Assembly: GCA_024637035.1 (NCBI GenBank)
Contig: JAGXFW010000013.1
Span: forward strand, 1 to 64,000
DNA from: Actinomycetes bacterium
GTDB taxonomy: Bacteria; Actinomycetota; Thermoleophilia; RBG-16-64-13
Length of the DNA: 64,000 bases
Direction: 5' to 3'
Shown: positions 35,319-44,164 of the stretch, in pieces
Layout: each line of letters opens with the position of its first letter
Position numbering within the stretch: position 1 is the first letter of the stretch
Position numbers and translations under genes: made by a program
Notes under the pieces: model-generated
Database searches by the model: none
What the model was told of the DNA's origin: nothing
What the model saw: only the letters and a program-made list of their open reading frames with translations

Positions 35319-36338
35319 CTACACGTTGAACCGGTAGTTGATGATGTCGCCATCCACCACCGGGTAGTCTTTTCCTTCCACCCGTAGCAGACCTTGGTCC
35401 TTGCACGCCTTGAGCGTGCCGAGGCGCATGAACGTCTCGTAATCGACCACCTCGGCGCGGATGAACCCGCGTTCGATGTCTGAGTGAACCGCGCCGGCCG
35501 CCTGGCGGGCGCGCGTTCCGTCTTTGATAGGCCAGGCTCGCACTTCGTCCTCACCCACGGTGAAGAAGCTGATCAAGCCCATCTGGGCGAACGCGGCGTG
35601 GGTCACGATCTCGGCCGCCGGTCCGGGCAACCCCAGCGCCTCGGCGAACTCGAGCTGCTCGTCGGGACTGAGTTCGGCCACCTCCGCGGCATCCGGGAAC
35701 GGAAAGGCCACGACCTGACGGCCCTTCGCGGCTGCGACGAGCTCCGCGAGGGCCTCTTCTCCCAATGCGGAACCCGAGGCCAGGTTCACCAGCAAGATCT
35801 GCGGCGCCAGCGTGAGGAGCTGGTAGGCCTTGAGGAAATCGGCCTCAGGTTCGGGGAACACCTCCTCACGCAGTGGGGTCTCCGCCTCCAAGAACTCGAT
35901 GGCGTGGGCGACCGCTCGCTTCCCCGCATCGGACACCGGCTGCTTGCGCCCTCGCTCGAGAACGCGTTCCATGGTCATCAGGTCGGCCAGGGCGAACTCG
36001 GAATCCAGCGACCGCAGGTCGCGGAGGTGGTCTGCGTCATCCGCCAAGAGGGGGCTCTCGAACCCCCTGAGCACATGCAGGAACACCTGCGATCCGGCCA
36101 GTTGGTCCAGATAGCGCTCCATGTTGCTCTTGCGTGAAGAGGCTTCGAGCCAGACCGCCTCCCTCACCAGGAACTCCGCGAACGTGATCTTGCGGGGGGA
36201 GAAGACGGTCGAGAGCGCCCGTATCCTCGCGTCGCCCATGCGCACGGTCGTGACCTGACCGTCGGACCGCCCTCCGGCAAGCGCGGCCATGAGCGTCGAC
36301 TTGCCGCATCCCTTCAGTCCGACTATGCGTGCCTCCAC
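35319..36338 (-). CDS. Degenerate YchF/OLA1-like P-loop protein with TGS domain
   Basis: A 339-residue relative of the YchF ribosome-associated ATPase. The P-loop GLKGCGKSTL (residues 7-16) is intact, and the C-terminal TGS domain (about 255-339, LISFFTVGEDEVRAWPI onward) is well conserved. The G3 DxxG is gone (AEFLVREAVWLEASS stands where VDIAGL is expected) and the base-specificity motif reads NLASG. It may bind nucleotide but is unlikely to hydrolyse it as YchF does. The GTG at 36338 is chosen for AAGGAGAGG 8 bp upstream; the frame continues upstream without similarity. Confidence 0.82.
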   Translation of the reverse strand: MEARIVGLKGCGKSTLMAALAGGRSDGQVTTVRMGDARIRALSTVFSPRKITFAEFLVREAVWLEASSRKSNMERYLDQLAGSQVFLHVLRGFESPLLADDADHLRDLRSLDSEFALADLMTMERVLERGRKQPVSDAGKRAVAHAIEFLEAETPLREEVFPEPEADFLKAYQLLTLAPQILLVNLASGSALGEEALAELVAAAKGRQVVAFPFPDAAEVAELSPDEQLEFAEALGLPGPAAEIVTHAAFAQMGLISFFTVGEDEVRAWPIKDGTRARQAAGAVHSDIERGFIRAEVVDYETFMRLGTLKACKDQGLLRVEGKDYPVVDGDIINYRFNV

Positions 36339-36443
36339 GTGTGGAACCTCTCCTTCTGGTGGTCTATGGTCGGTCGCTGGACGAAACGTCATTCACAGTG
36401 CTGTGTGGTCGGCGTTTGGCGTCCCCGCGTCCTCCCTGCTAAG

Positions 36444-36459
36444 ATACCCCCATGGGTAT
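36444..36459. promoter_or_regulatory. CsoR-like palindromic operator
   Basis: ATACCC-CCAT-GGGTAT is a perfect palindrome of the type bound by CsoR/RcnR copper or nickel repressors. It lies about 106 bp before the YchF-like start and overlaps a minus-strand TATCTT -10. No csoR gene is in the window. Confidence 0.45.
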
Positions 36460-36529
36460 TTTGAGTGAGACAGCGTGAGCGGGTCGGGTCATCGGATCGA
36501 GACTCCCCTCGTGCAGCCGGCGGCGGTCC

Positions 36530-37114
36530 TCAGAGGAGCACCTCGAACAGCGTCCAGAGGCCGAAGACGATGAACAGAGCCCCCGACACACGTTTCAACG
36601 TAGCTTCGGGCACCCGGGTGGTCAGCATGGCTCCCCCGGCGATCGCGAGTCCGTTGGCCAGCAGCATACCCAGGCTGGCGCCGAGCCAGACCGCGAAGAA
36701 TGTCTCGAAGCGCGCGGCCAGGGAGAGCGTGGCCAACTGGGTCTTGTCACCCACCTCCGCCACCAAGAAGGCGGCCGTCACCGCCAGTATCGCGCTGCCC
36801 GCGATGCCGCCCTTATCCGGCGTGGTGTCGCAGGCTTCCTCTTCGGCGTCCCCGCCGCGGCTGAACAGAGCCCACAGTCCGAACGCCAGGAACATGATGC
36901 CGGCGACTACCTTGATGGGTGTGGTGGGTAGAAGGCGTCCGGCGAAACCTCCCACGAGCACAGCGAAGAGGTTGAGTATCGCGATCGCGATGGCAACGCC
37001 TGCCAGCACCTTGCGGGGCGGGTACTTGCAGGTGAGGCAGAGGGTCAGCAACTGAGTCTTGTCTGCCATCTCCGCGATGCCCACGAGCAGGAAGGATGTG
37101 AGCAGGGCGGTCAT
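36530..37114 (-). CDS. GDT1/TMEM165-family cation transporter
   Basis: A 194-residue membrane protein of the UPF0016 family, which in other organisms exports or exchanges Mn2+ or Ca2+. It has about six helices in two repeats, each with the signature E-x-x-D-K-T-Q: GIAEMADKTQLLTL and LVAEVGDKTQLATL. The ATG at 37114 fits the family start. It has no Shine-Dalgarno, but a TATCCT lies about 7 nt upstream on the minus strand, compatible with a leaderless mRNA. Confidence 0.9.
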   Translation of the reverse strand: MTALLTSFLLVGIAEMADKTQLLTLCLTCKYPPRKVLAGVAIAIAILNLFAVLVGGFAGRLLPTTPIKVVAGIMFLAFGLWALFSRGGDAEEEACDTTPDKGGIAGSAILAVTAAFLVAEVGDKTQLATLSLAARFETFFAVWLGASLGMLLANGLAIAGGAMLTTRVPEATLKRVSGALFIVFGLWTLFEVLL

Positions 37115-37201
37115 CAGGTGGAGGATAACACGAGCGGTTGCTACATCGGCCCAGACGTAGGAAGTCAGAGAGCAGGAAACAAGAGCGAAGGAGGATTCGA
37201 G

Positions 37202-37618
37202 ATGAGTGAACCGGCATATGGCATCGTGAGGCGCGTGGCGGTAGGGTACGAAGAGGCGGTGGCGTTGGCGAAAGAGGCCTTGAAGGAACAAGGGTTCGGC
37301 GTACTCACCGAGATCGATGTCAAGGCGACGCTGAAGACCAAACTCGACGTGGACTTCAGGCCTTACATCATCCTGGGCGCGTGCAACCCGCAATTGGCGT
37401 ATGAGGCTCTGTCGAGCGAGCCCGATGTGGGGCTCATGCTGCCCTGCAACGTCGTGGTGTACGAAGAGGGGCCCGGCGTCACGAGAGTCGAGGCGATCTC
37501 GCCGATGACCGCTCTAGGAGTGGTCGAGAGCGCCGCGCTCGAGGGAATCGCGAGCCAGGCCGAGACCAAACTACAAGCGGCCATGCAGGCCGTGGGCGAG
37601 CGCGGCGGGGTCGTCTGA
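37202..37618 (+). CDS. DUF302-family protein
   Basis: A 138-residue cytoplasmic protein of the DUF302 fold. Typical features are the start GIVRRVAVGYEEAV, LTEIDVKATLKTKLD, the conserved YIILGACNPQLAYEAL and LMLPCNVVVYEEG with two cysteines. The role is unproven; similar proteins often accompany redox or metal-stress genes. The ATG at 37202 has GAAGGAGG 6 bp upstream. It is divergent from the GDT1 gene. Confidence 0.87.
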   Translation: MSEPAYGIVRRVAVGYEEAVALAKEALKEQGFGVLTEIDVKATLKTKLDVDFRPYIILGACNPQLAYEALSSEPDVGLMLPCNVVVYEEGPGVTRVEAISPMTALGVVESAALEGIASQAETKLQAAMQAVGERGGVV

Positions 37619-37764
37619 CCCGAACACCCGCGCACCCGCGCCCACATGCGGATCACGTCTCTTCCGCCATGCTCAGACCTCCTCCGTAGAGACCTGCGTC
37701 GCTCCTCCCGGTAGGCTCGATGCCACACAGTACACGTGGTGGTATTCGAGACGAGGGAGGAGCG

Positions 37765-38235
37765 ATGTTCCAGAGGCAGCCGTGGATGCAACGAGCGGGG
37801 GACTTCCCCGCGAGCGACACTGAGTACCATGAACTCTTGGCCCGGGCTGTGTTCTCGGGCGGGCTGGGACCAAAGGTGGTGGAGTCGCGCTGGCCGAGCC
37901 TGAAGGCGGCCTTCAGCGACTTCGACCCGGCGATGGTGGGAGCGATGGGGCCCGACGACGTGGCTCGCTTGCTCAGCGACGCCGGCGTGATCCGCAACCG
38001 TCGTAAGATCGAGGCGGTCGTCGAGAACGCGCGCGTATTCCAGGCGATAGTCGAGGAGCACGGTGCGTTCCACTCGTGGTTGACACAGCTGGACGCCGGC
38101 ACCGATCTTGAGAGGGCGGGCGTGGTGTTGGCTGAGCGGTTCCGGCACCTCGGTCCGGCTTCGGCGGCCCTGTTCTTCTTCAGCGCAGGATGGCGCATCG
38201 CTGAGGAGGCTCAGTTGGCTCAGTCGCCTGCGTGA
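37765..38235 (+). CDS. Tag-like DNA-3-methyladenine glycosylase
   Basis: A 156-residue protein resembling DNA-3-methyladenine glycosylase I: FSGGLGPKVVESRWPSLKAAFSDFDP and LLSDAGVIRNRRKIEAVVENARVF match the family core. It is about 30 residues shorter than E. coli Tag and lacks the zinc-binding N-terminal Cys and C-terminal His/Cys. It is therefore a divergent, possibly zinc-free repair enzyme, and base specificity is uncertain. The ATG at 37765 follows GGGAGGAG. It overlaps the convergent histidine kinase gene by 16 bp. Confidence 0.75.
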   Translation: MFQRQPWMQRAGDFPASDTEYHELLARAVFSGGLGPKVVESRWPSLKAAFSDFDPAMVGAMGPDDVARLLSDAGVIRNRRKIEAVVENARVFQAIVEEHGAFHSWLTQLDAGTDLERAGVVLAERFRHLGPASAALFFFSAGWRIAEEAQLAQSPA

Positions 38236-40181
38236 GGTTCAGCGGAGCGCGCGCGGTGGGTTTTCGGCAGGGTGACGGTGAAGGTGGAGCCCAAGCCCAC
38301 CGCGCTCTCCACGTGCACCGACCCACCGTGCGCTTCGGCCGTGTTCTTCACGATGCTGAGTCCGAGCCCCGTTCCTCCGGTCTGACGCGAGCGGGCCTTG
38401 TCGACACGGTAGAACCGTTCGAATATGCGGTCGCGGGAGTCCAACGGGATGCCGACCCCGTCGTCGCGCACGATCAAGCGCACCGCCGGATCCATCTCTT
38501 CGCGGGGGGGAGCCACGCCGCTCGTATCGGCTACCTCGGGGTCGGCGCCGCCAGAATCCGTGCCGCCCGGCTGGGCGCTGCCGGCGGCGCCTGAGTCCGC
38601 GCCTCCCGGTTCGAATGTGTCGGCCGATTCGATGATCACCTCGACGTGGCCGCCCGGGTCGGTGTAACGGAGCGCGTTCTCGACGAGATTGCGCGCCATC
38701 GCGGCCAGCGCTGTCGGGTCGCCCTCGATCAGTGCCGAGGCGTTTACTTTGAGGCTCAGGTCGAGGTCGAGGCCCTGGGCGCGCTGTGCCAGCGCGTCGA
38801 CGACCTGCCGTGCGGTCTCCGCCAGATCCACCTGCTCCGAGACCAAGCGGCCGGAATCTTGGTTGTCGTCGAGTTCCGACAGTGCCAGAAGGTCGGTCAC
38901 CAGTTCCGTGAGGCGGGCGATCTCGGAATTCAGCCTACCCGCGAAGACGCGCGCGCTCGGCGGATCGTCCTCGATCGCTGTCCCGAGGGTGCCGGCGAGC
39001 AAGGAGAGCCCCGCAAGCGGCGTCTTGAGTTCGTGGGAGACGTTGTTGACGAAGTCCTTGCGAAGGCGCTCGACGCGCGCACCCTCGGTCTCGTCGCGGA
39101 TCATCATGAGTACCTCTCGGCAGTCTTGTTCGGGCGCCGACATGGGCACCACCTGCACGCTGAGGGTGCGATCGCCGGGCAGCTTGATGCGCTCCACGAA
39201 AGGCCTGCACTCGGCTATCGCCGCATCGATCAGGGGTTGGGCAGGGAACACGCGGGCGGTCTGGACGATGGGCCGGTCCTGCATCTCCTCGACTGTACTC
39301 CCTATCATGCGGGCGCAGGCCGGGTTCACGTCGAGTACGATCCCGCGGTCGTCGAGCACAAGCACCCCGTCTCCCATCGAGGACAGGATATCGGCCATGC
39401 GCTTCTGTTCGGCTCGAAGCTCGCCCACGCGCTTCTCCAATTGGGATGCCATGTCGTTCAAGGCGCGGGCAAGGTCGCCGAGTTCGTCGGTACGGCGGGG
39501 AGTCGCGACTCGGTGCGAGAGGTCGCCTCCAGCTACCGCCTCCGCCATCGCGTGGAGTCGTTCGATCGGCCGGGTGAGCGACCGCGAGATCAGGAAGGCG
39601 GCGAGAGCGATCGGTATCAGGGCGAACAACCCCACGAGGAGCGGCGTGCGCAGAGCCTGCGCGAGGAGTGGGTCCACCCGCTCGGCCGCAGCCGCCAAAC
39701 GCACCACTCCGCCCGCCCAGGCACCGGCGCCCTCCCCGATGGGCACGGCCGCGTACACAGTGTCTTTGCCGGCGGTGGCGGAGTATCGGCGGGAGTGGCC
39801 TTCTCCACCGGCCAACGCGACGATCACCTCGGGGCGGTCACTGTGGTTCTGCATGGTCGAGGGATCCTGCAGGGAGTCGGCCAAGACGGTCCCGTCGCCC
39901 GCAATCACCGTGACGCGGACGCCCGCGACGCCCGCCACCTCTGCGATGAAGGCGCGAAGGGCGTCGAGGTCTTCGAGGGCTCCAGTGGGCTCCGCCGCCT
40001 CGCTGCTCAGCATCACTTTCAACATCCGGGCCTCGTCGGCGAGGTCGCTCTCCAGGTTCTGCAGCGAGACCCCCCGAAGCACCAAGCCGGAAGCCAGGGA
40101 GAGTCCAAGCACGAGCAGGACGACGAAGGCGACGAACGCCGTGACGAGGCGGAGGCCGATGCGGTTGACTCCAATGGCCAT
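38220..40181 (-). CDS. phoR: PhoR-type sensor histidine kinase
   Basis: A 653-residue membrane sensor kinase. The first helix (about 8-32) and second (about 183-203) bracket a ~150-residue extracytoplasmic domain. HAMP (about 204-257), PAS (about 265-370), HisKA with phospho-acceptor His383 in VSHELKTPL, and HATPase (ENALRYTDPGG, DDGVGIP, GGTGLGLSI) follow. The ATPase domain contains an unusual Gly/Ala/Ser/Pro-rich insertion, about residues 517-564. The ATG directly abuts the regulator's TAG. Context (divergent pst operon) supports phosphate sensing. Confidence 0.92.
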   Translation of the reverse strand: MAIGVNRIGLRLVTAFVAFVVLLVLGLSLASGLVLRGVSLQNLESDLADEARMLKVMLSSEAAEPTGALEDLDALRAFIAEVAGVAGVRVTVIAGDGTVLADSLQDPSTMQNHSDRPEVIVALAGGEGHSRRYSATAGKDTVYAAVPIGEGAGAWAGGVVRLAAAAERVDPLLAQALRTPLLVGLFALIPIALAAFLISRSLTRPIERLHAMAEAVAGGDLSHRVATPRRTDELGDLARALNDMASQLEKRVGELRAEQKRMADILSSMGDGVLVLDDRGIVLDVNPACARMIGSTVEEMQDRPIVQTARVFPAQPLIDAAIAECRPFVERIKLPGDRTLSVQVVPMSAPEQDCREVLMMIRDETEGARVERLRKDFVNNVSHELKTPLAGLSLLAGTLGTAIEDDPPSARVFAGRLNSEIARLTELVTDLLALSELDDNQDSGRLVSEQVDLAETARQVVDALAQRAQGLDLDLSLKVNASALIEGDPTALAAMARNLVENALRYTDPGGHVEVIIESADTFEPGGADSGAAGSAQPGGTDSGGADPEVADTSGVAPPREEMDPAVRLIVRDDGVGIPLDSRDRIFERFYRVDKARSRQTGGTGLGLSIVKNTAEAHGGSVHVESAVGLGSTFTVTLPKTHRARSAEPHAGD

Positions 40182-40937
40182 CTAGGCGGGCCTTTCTTCG
40201 TTCGTAGGTTGACGGCCTGTCGAGATCTGAGCGCGGTAGCCGATACCGCGGCTTGTCTCGATGGCTGCCCTAGACCCCACTTCCCCGAGTTTTCGCCGCA
40301 CGCGACGGACGTGGACGTCGAGGCTGCGAGAACCCGGCAGGTACTTCTGGTGCCACACGCGCTCCACCAGTTCGTCTCGCGGGAAGATGCGACCGGGTTG
40401 TGAGATGAGTAGCTCCAGCAGACCGTACTCCTTCGGCTTGAGGGCCGTCGAGCCGGTCGGCCCGGAGAGGTGGAGCGTATCGGGATCGAGTCTCAAGTCG
40501 CCCCCGATCATCTCACGGCGTTCGGCTGGAGAAGCACCTGCTCCGCGGCTCCCCCGAAGTCGGGCCCGGATGCGTGCGAGCAGCACGTCCATGTCGAAGG
40601 GTTTGGCGACGAAGTCGTCGGCGCCCGCTTCGAAGCCGCGGAGGACGGTCTCACGGTCGGATCGAGCGGTGAGCATGATGATCGGAAGGGCGGGTCTGCG
40701 CCGCCGGATCTCTCGAGCGGCGGCCACACCGTCCAGCCCGGGGAGCATCAGATCCAAGAGCACGAGATCGACCGCTCCCGTCAGCGCGGCCTCCAGGCCG
40801 CCGGTGCCGCTCCTCTCCTGGCGCACCGAGAAGCCGGCTCTGACCAGGTTGTATGCCAGCAGGTCGGAGATCGTGGGGTCGTCTTCAACGACGAGAATCG
40901 ACGGCATCGGTTGCGATGCATGAGTGGATTCGGCCAA
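40182..40937 (-). CDS. phoB: PhoB/PhoP-type response regulator
   Basis: A 251-residue OmpR-family regulator. The receiver carries acidic residues VVEDD, phospho-acceptor Asp62 in LLDLMLPG, and the AKPFD lysine. The winged-helix DNA-binding domain has LKPKEYGLLELLISQPGRIF and DVHVRRVRRKLGE. The TTG start at 40937 is supported by AGGAGG 8 bp upstream; Met11 has none. It is expected to bind the PHO box at 41045-41071 and to control itself with phoR and the divergent pst operon. Confidence 0.93.
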   Translation of the reverse strand: MAESTHASQPMPSILVVEDDPTISDLLAYNLVRAGFSVRQERSGTGGLEAALTGAVDLVLLDLMLPGLDGVAAAREIRRRRPALPIIMLTARSDRETVLRGFEAGADDFVAKPFDMDVLLARIRARLRGSRGAGASPAERREMIGGDLRLDPDTLHLSGPTGSTALKPKEYGLLELLISQPGRIFPRDELVERVWHQKYLPGSRSLDVHVRRVRRKLGEVGSRAAIETSRGIGYRAQISTGRQPTNEERPA

Positions 40938-41044
40938 ACCTCGATCCTCCTGGGAGCCGTGCGCCGCACGTTCGCCGTCGGGCGGGGTTGTTCGGCGTGG
41001 CGTCGCCTCGTGGGCGGCACGGCCGGTCGTGGGTGTCGCTGCAA

Positions 41045-41071
41045 TTCACATTCAGTTAACGCAATGGTAAC
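41045..41071. promoter_or_regulatory. PHO box (three units, 11-bp period)
   Basis: TTCAC (41045), TTAAC (41056) and GTAAC (41067) recur at exactly 11-bp spacing in a short A/T-rich stretch between phoB and pstS. Tandem 11-bp repeats with such cores are how PhoB/PhoP dimers bind. The last unit sits where the -35 of a TAGTGT -10 (41092-41097) would be, the class II activator layout for pstS. Confidence 0.75.
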
Positions 41072-41146
41072 ACCGGGTACGCGCCAGGTGGGTAGTGTCA
41101 TGTCGAGACAACAGAACGATGGCGAAACACTTGGAGGAGGGACCTC

Positions 41147-42244
41147 TTGAAGGGCACGAAACGGATACTGGCTGCGGCACTCTTGATGCTGACTGTGGTT
41201 CTCGCCTTGGGCTGCGGCGGCGGGGTGCGTACGGGGAGTGACACCACGACCTCGAGTCAAACCGCAGGCGGACTTCTCTCCGCCCGCCTCGACGGCGCCG
41301 GGGCGACCTTCCCCGAGCCACTGTACCTCGAGTGGATCGGGGAGTTCGTCACCGCGATCCAACCTGGCGTGACCATGAACTACCAGGGTATCGGTTCGGG
41401 AGGCGGCATCCAGCAGTTCACCCAGATGACGGTGGACTTCGGCGCGACCGACGCTCCCATGAAGGACGAAGAGATCGTCACGGCCGAAGAGGCGAGCGGG
41501 GCGAACGTGCTACACATCCCCACGGTGCTGGGTGCGGTGGCAGTGGCATACAACGTCGAGGGCGTCGAAGGGTTGAAGCTCGACCAGGAGACCCTCTCGG
41601 GCATCTTCCTGGGCGAGGTGACGGTTTGGAACGATCCGGCCATCGTTGCCCTGAACCCCGACCTCGCTCTTCCTGACAAGGGTATCAACGTCGTGCATCG
41701 TTCCGACTCTTCGGGAACTACCTCGATCTTCACGGGCTACCTCGCGAAGGTGTCTTCGGTGTGGGCGGATTCGGTGGGTTCCGGCAAAGAAGTACGGTGG
41801 CCAGCGGGTGTGGGCGGTCAGGGCAACGACGGGGTGGCCGCGGTGATCCAGCAGCAACCCGGGTCCATCGGCTACGTGGAACTCTCGTATGCGACCGAAG
41901 GTGGCCTGTCCACGGCCGCTCTCCGCAACAGCGCGGGTACGTTCGTGGAGCCGACGATCCAGTCGACGTCGGCTGCGGGCGAAGGCATCGAGTACCCCGA
42001 GGATCTTCGTTTCTCCTTGAGCGACAGCCCGGCATCAGCGGCCTATCCGATCGTGGGGGCCACCTGGATCCTGGCCTATGATTCGATGGCCGACCCCGCA
42101 GACGCTGACGCCCTCAAGGCCTTCCTGATCTGGGGTCTCGAAGAGGGAGGTACCTTGGCTGAGGAACTCGGCTACGCGCCACTTCCCGACGATCTGCGCG
42201 CCCTGGCGCTTGCCAAAGTCGATCTGATCGGCAACGGCACGTGA
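41147..42244 (+). CDS. pstS: Phosphate-binding lipoprotein PstS
   Basis: A 365-residue extracytoplasmic phosphate receptor for the PstCAB transporter. The N-terminus is a lipoprotein signal with basic KGTKR, a hydrophobic core and Cys23 after LALG. Phosphate-site segments include GAGATFPEPLYLEW, IGSGGGIQQF, DFGATDAPM and HRSDSSGTT. The TTG start at 41147 follows GGAGGAGG. pstC follows after 55 bp. Confidence 0.95.
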   Translation: MKGTKRILAAALLMLTVVLALGCGGGVRTGSDTTTSSQTAGGLLSARLDGAGATFPEPLYLEWIGEFVTAIQPGVTMNYQGIGSGGGIQQFTQMTVDFGATDAPMKDEEIVTAEEASGANVLHIPTVLGAVAVAYNVEGVEGLKLDQETLSGIFLGEVTVWNDPAIVALNPDLALPDKGINVVHRSDSSGTTSIFTGYLAKVSSVWADSVGSGKEVRWPAGVGGQGNDGVAAVIQQQPGSIGYVELSYATEGGLSTAALRNSAGTFVEPTIQSTSAAGEGIEYPEDLRFSLSDSPASAAYPIVGATWILAYDSMADPADADALKAFLIWGLEEGGTLAEELGYAPLPDDLRALALAKVDLIGNGT

Positions 42245-42299
42245 GGAACGCGTTCGCGCTGACGGGTTGTTCCCGACCGACGAACCTGGCGGCTGCCGG

Positions 42300-43271
42300 G
42301 TGAGAGCCCCCGCTCAATCGAACGACGCGAGACCACTGTCGCTCTCCGCGTTGGCGCGCGGCCGGGGCTTCGGCCGGACGCTGGATCGGGTGTTCGGGTG
42401 GACCACGGCCGTGTCGGGGTCGCTCGTACTCGTGATCCTGGCCTTCATGGTGCTCACCACCACCAACACTGCCCTGCCCGTCTTCACGTCCGAAGGTATC
42501 TCGTTCGTCACCGGCACGGAATGGCTGCCGTCTCGCGGCGTCTACGGCATCTTGCCCTTCATCTATGGCACGCTTGTCACGTCGACCATCGCGGTGGTCA
42601 TAGCGGTGCCGATCAGTGTGGGCGTCTCGCTCTATCTCACCGAACTGGCGCCCTCGTGGATGAAGGGGCCGATCGCCTACGCCGTCGATCTGCTTGCCGC
42701 CGTGCCGAGCGTGGTCTACGGTCTGTGGGGCGTGTTCGTGCTTCTGCCCCTCTTCCTGCAGCCGGCCGCTGAGGCGCTCTCTTCGGTGTTCGGCTTTCTG
42801 CCGATCTTCAAAGGTCCCGCCACCGGCCTGTCCTACTTCGGGGCGGGAGTCGTGCTCGCCATCATGATCATCCCCATCATCAGCGCGTTGGCGCGCGAGG
42901 TATTCAAGGCCGTGCCCGCCGACGACCGCCTGGCGGCCTACGCCCTGGGCGCGACGCGGTGGGAGATGATCCGGGAAGCGGTCATCCCGCGCAGCCGCCC
43001 GGGCCTGGTGGGGGCCACCATGCTCGGCTTGGGGCGTGCCCTGGGCGAGACCATCGCCGTGGCGCTTCTGGTGGGCTCAAGCACCAAGATCAGCGCGTCG
43101 ATCGTGCAGCCGGGGTATTCCATGGCGGCGATCATCGCCAACCAGTTCCAGGAAGCGGACGAGCAGGGCATTCGTGCCTTGGTGGGCATAGGGGTCGTCC
43201 TGTTCGCCATCACGATCTTGATCAACATGGCCGCTCGGTTGTTCGTGTGGCGTCTGGTGGCCGAGCGATGA
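42300..43271 (+). CDS. pstC: Phosphate ABC transporter permease PstC
   Basis: A permease with six predicted helices and the EAA loop ALGATRWEMIREAVIPRSRPGLV, forming the membrane channel with PstA. The start is uncertain. GTG 42300 gives 323 residues, while a TTG at 42267 adds 11; neither has a strong ribosome site. The stop overlaps the pstA start (ATGA). Confidence 0.92.
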   Translation: MRAPAQSNDARPLSLSALARGRGFGRTLDRVFGWTTAVSGSLVLVILAFMVLTTTNTALPVFTSEGISFVTGTEWLPSRGVYGILPFIYGTLVTSTIAVVIAVPISVGVSLYLTELAPSWMKGPIAYAVDLLAAVPSVVYGLWGVFVLLPLFLQPAAEALSSVFGFLPIFKGPATGLSYFGAGVVLAIMIIPIISALAREVFKAVPADDRLAAYALGATRWEMIREAVIPRSRPGLVGATMLGLGRALGETIAVALLVGSSTKISASIVQPGYSMAAIIANQFQEADEQGIRALVGIGVVLFAITILINMAARLFVWRLVAER

Positions 43272-44164
43272 GCGGCGCGAGGGCAATGGACGCGCGCGAC
43301 GGTCACTTGTTGTCGGAGCGCCCTTCGCGGCGCAGGCTTTGGACCGATCGTATCGCCACCGGCGCCATGGCCGCCGCGGTGATCATCGCGTTGCTTCCAG
43401 TGGTGCTCATCTTCTACTACATCATCCGCGAGGGTCTGGCCGCGATGAACTGGGAGTTCCTCACGCAGGCGCCGCCGTTCAGCTATCGGCGGGAGGGTGG
43501 GGGATACGTCAACGGCCTCATCGGTACGCTCATGATGGTGGGCATCGCCACGGTCATCTCCGTACCGCTCGGCATCCTGGCCGCCGTGTACCTGGTGGAG
43601 TACGGCGGGCGCAACCTGCTCGCCTCGCTGATCCGGTTCTTCTCCGACGTCATGACCGGCGTGCCTTCGGTGTTCGTGGGCCTCTTCGTCTACACGGCGT
43701 TCGTGGTGCCGTACGGGTTCGGCGCCCTGATGGGTGCGGCGGCGCTTTCGATCATCATGATGCCCATCGTCGTACGTTCCACCGAGGAGATGCTGAAGCT
43801 CGTGCCGCAGGAGATCAAGAACGCGAGCTACGCACTGGGGGCGGCCAAGTGGCAGACGGTGCTTCGCATCGTGCTGCCTTCCGCACTGCCGGGTATCACC
43901 ACCGGCGTACTGCTTGCGGTGGCGCGAGCGGCGGGAGAGACCGCTCCTCTCATCCTCACGGCGTTGGGCTCTCTTACCATCACCACAGCGCTCGTGGGTG
44001 AGCCTATCTCGGCGCTGCCGTTGGCGATCTTCGACGGCGCCCGCACGCCGTTCGCCGCCGGGCAGGCCCGTGCCTGGGCCGGCGCCTTCGAACTGCTGGC
44101 CATCGTACTCGTGTTCACCCTACTCGCCCGCGTGGCGGCGTCCAGGAGCTCCATTTCGCGATGA
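43268..44164 (+). CDS. pstA: Phosphate ABC transporter permease PstA
   Basis: A 298-residue six-helix permease partner of PstC. The EAA loop reads [25 protein letters not shown]. The ATG at 43268 overlaps the pstC stop, and its own stop overlaps the pstB start by four bases, so pstC, pstA and pstB are translationally coupled. Confidence 0.94.
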   Translation: MSGARAMDARDGHLLSERPSRRRLWTDRIATGAMAAAVIIALLPVVLIFYYIIREGLAAMNWEFLTQAPPFSYRREGGGYVNGLIGTLMMVGIATVISVPLGILAAVYLVEYGGRNLLASLIRFFSDVMTGVPSVFVGLFVYTAFVVPYGFGALMGAAALSIIMMPIVVRSTEEMLKLVPQEIKNASYALGAAKWQTVLRIVLPSALPGITTGVLLAVARAAGETAPLILTALGSLTITTALVGEPISALPLAIFDGARTPFAAGQARAWAGAFELLAIVLVFTLLARVAASRSSISR

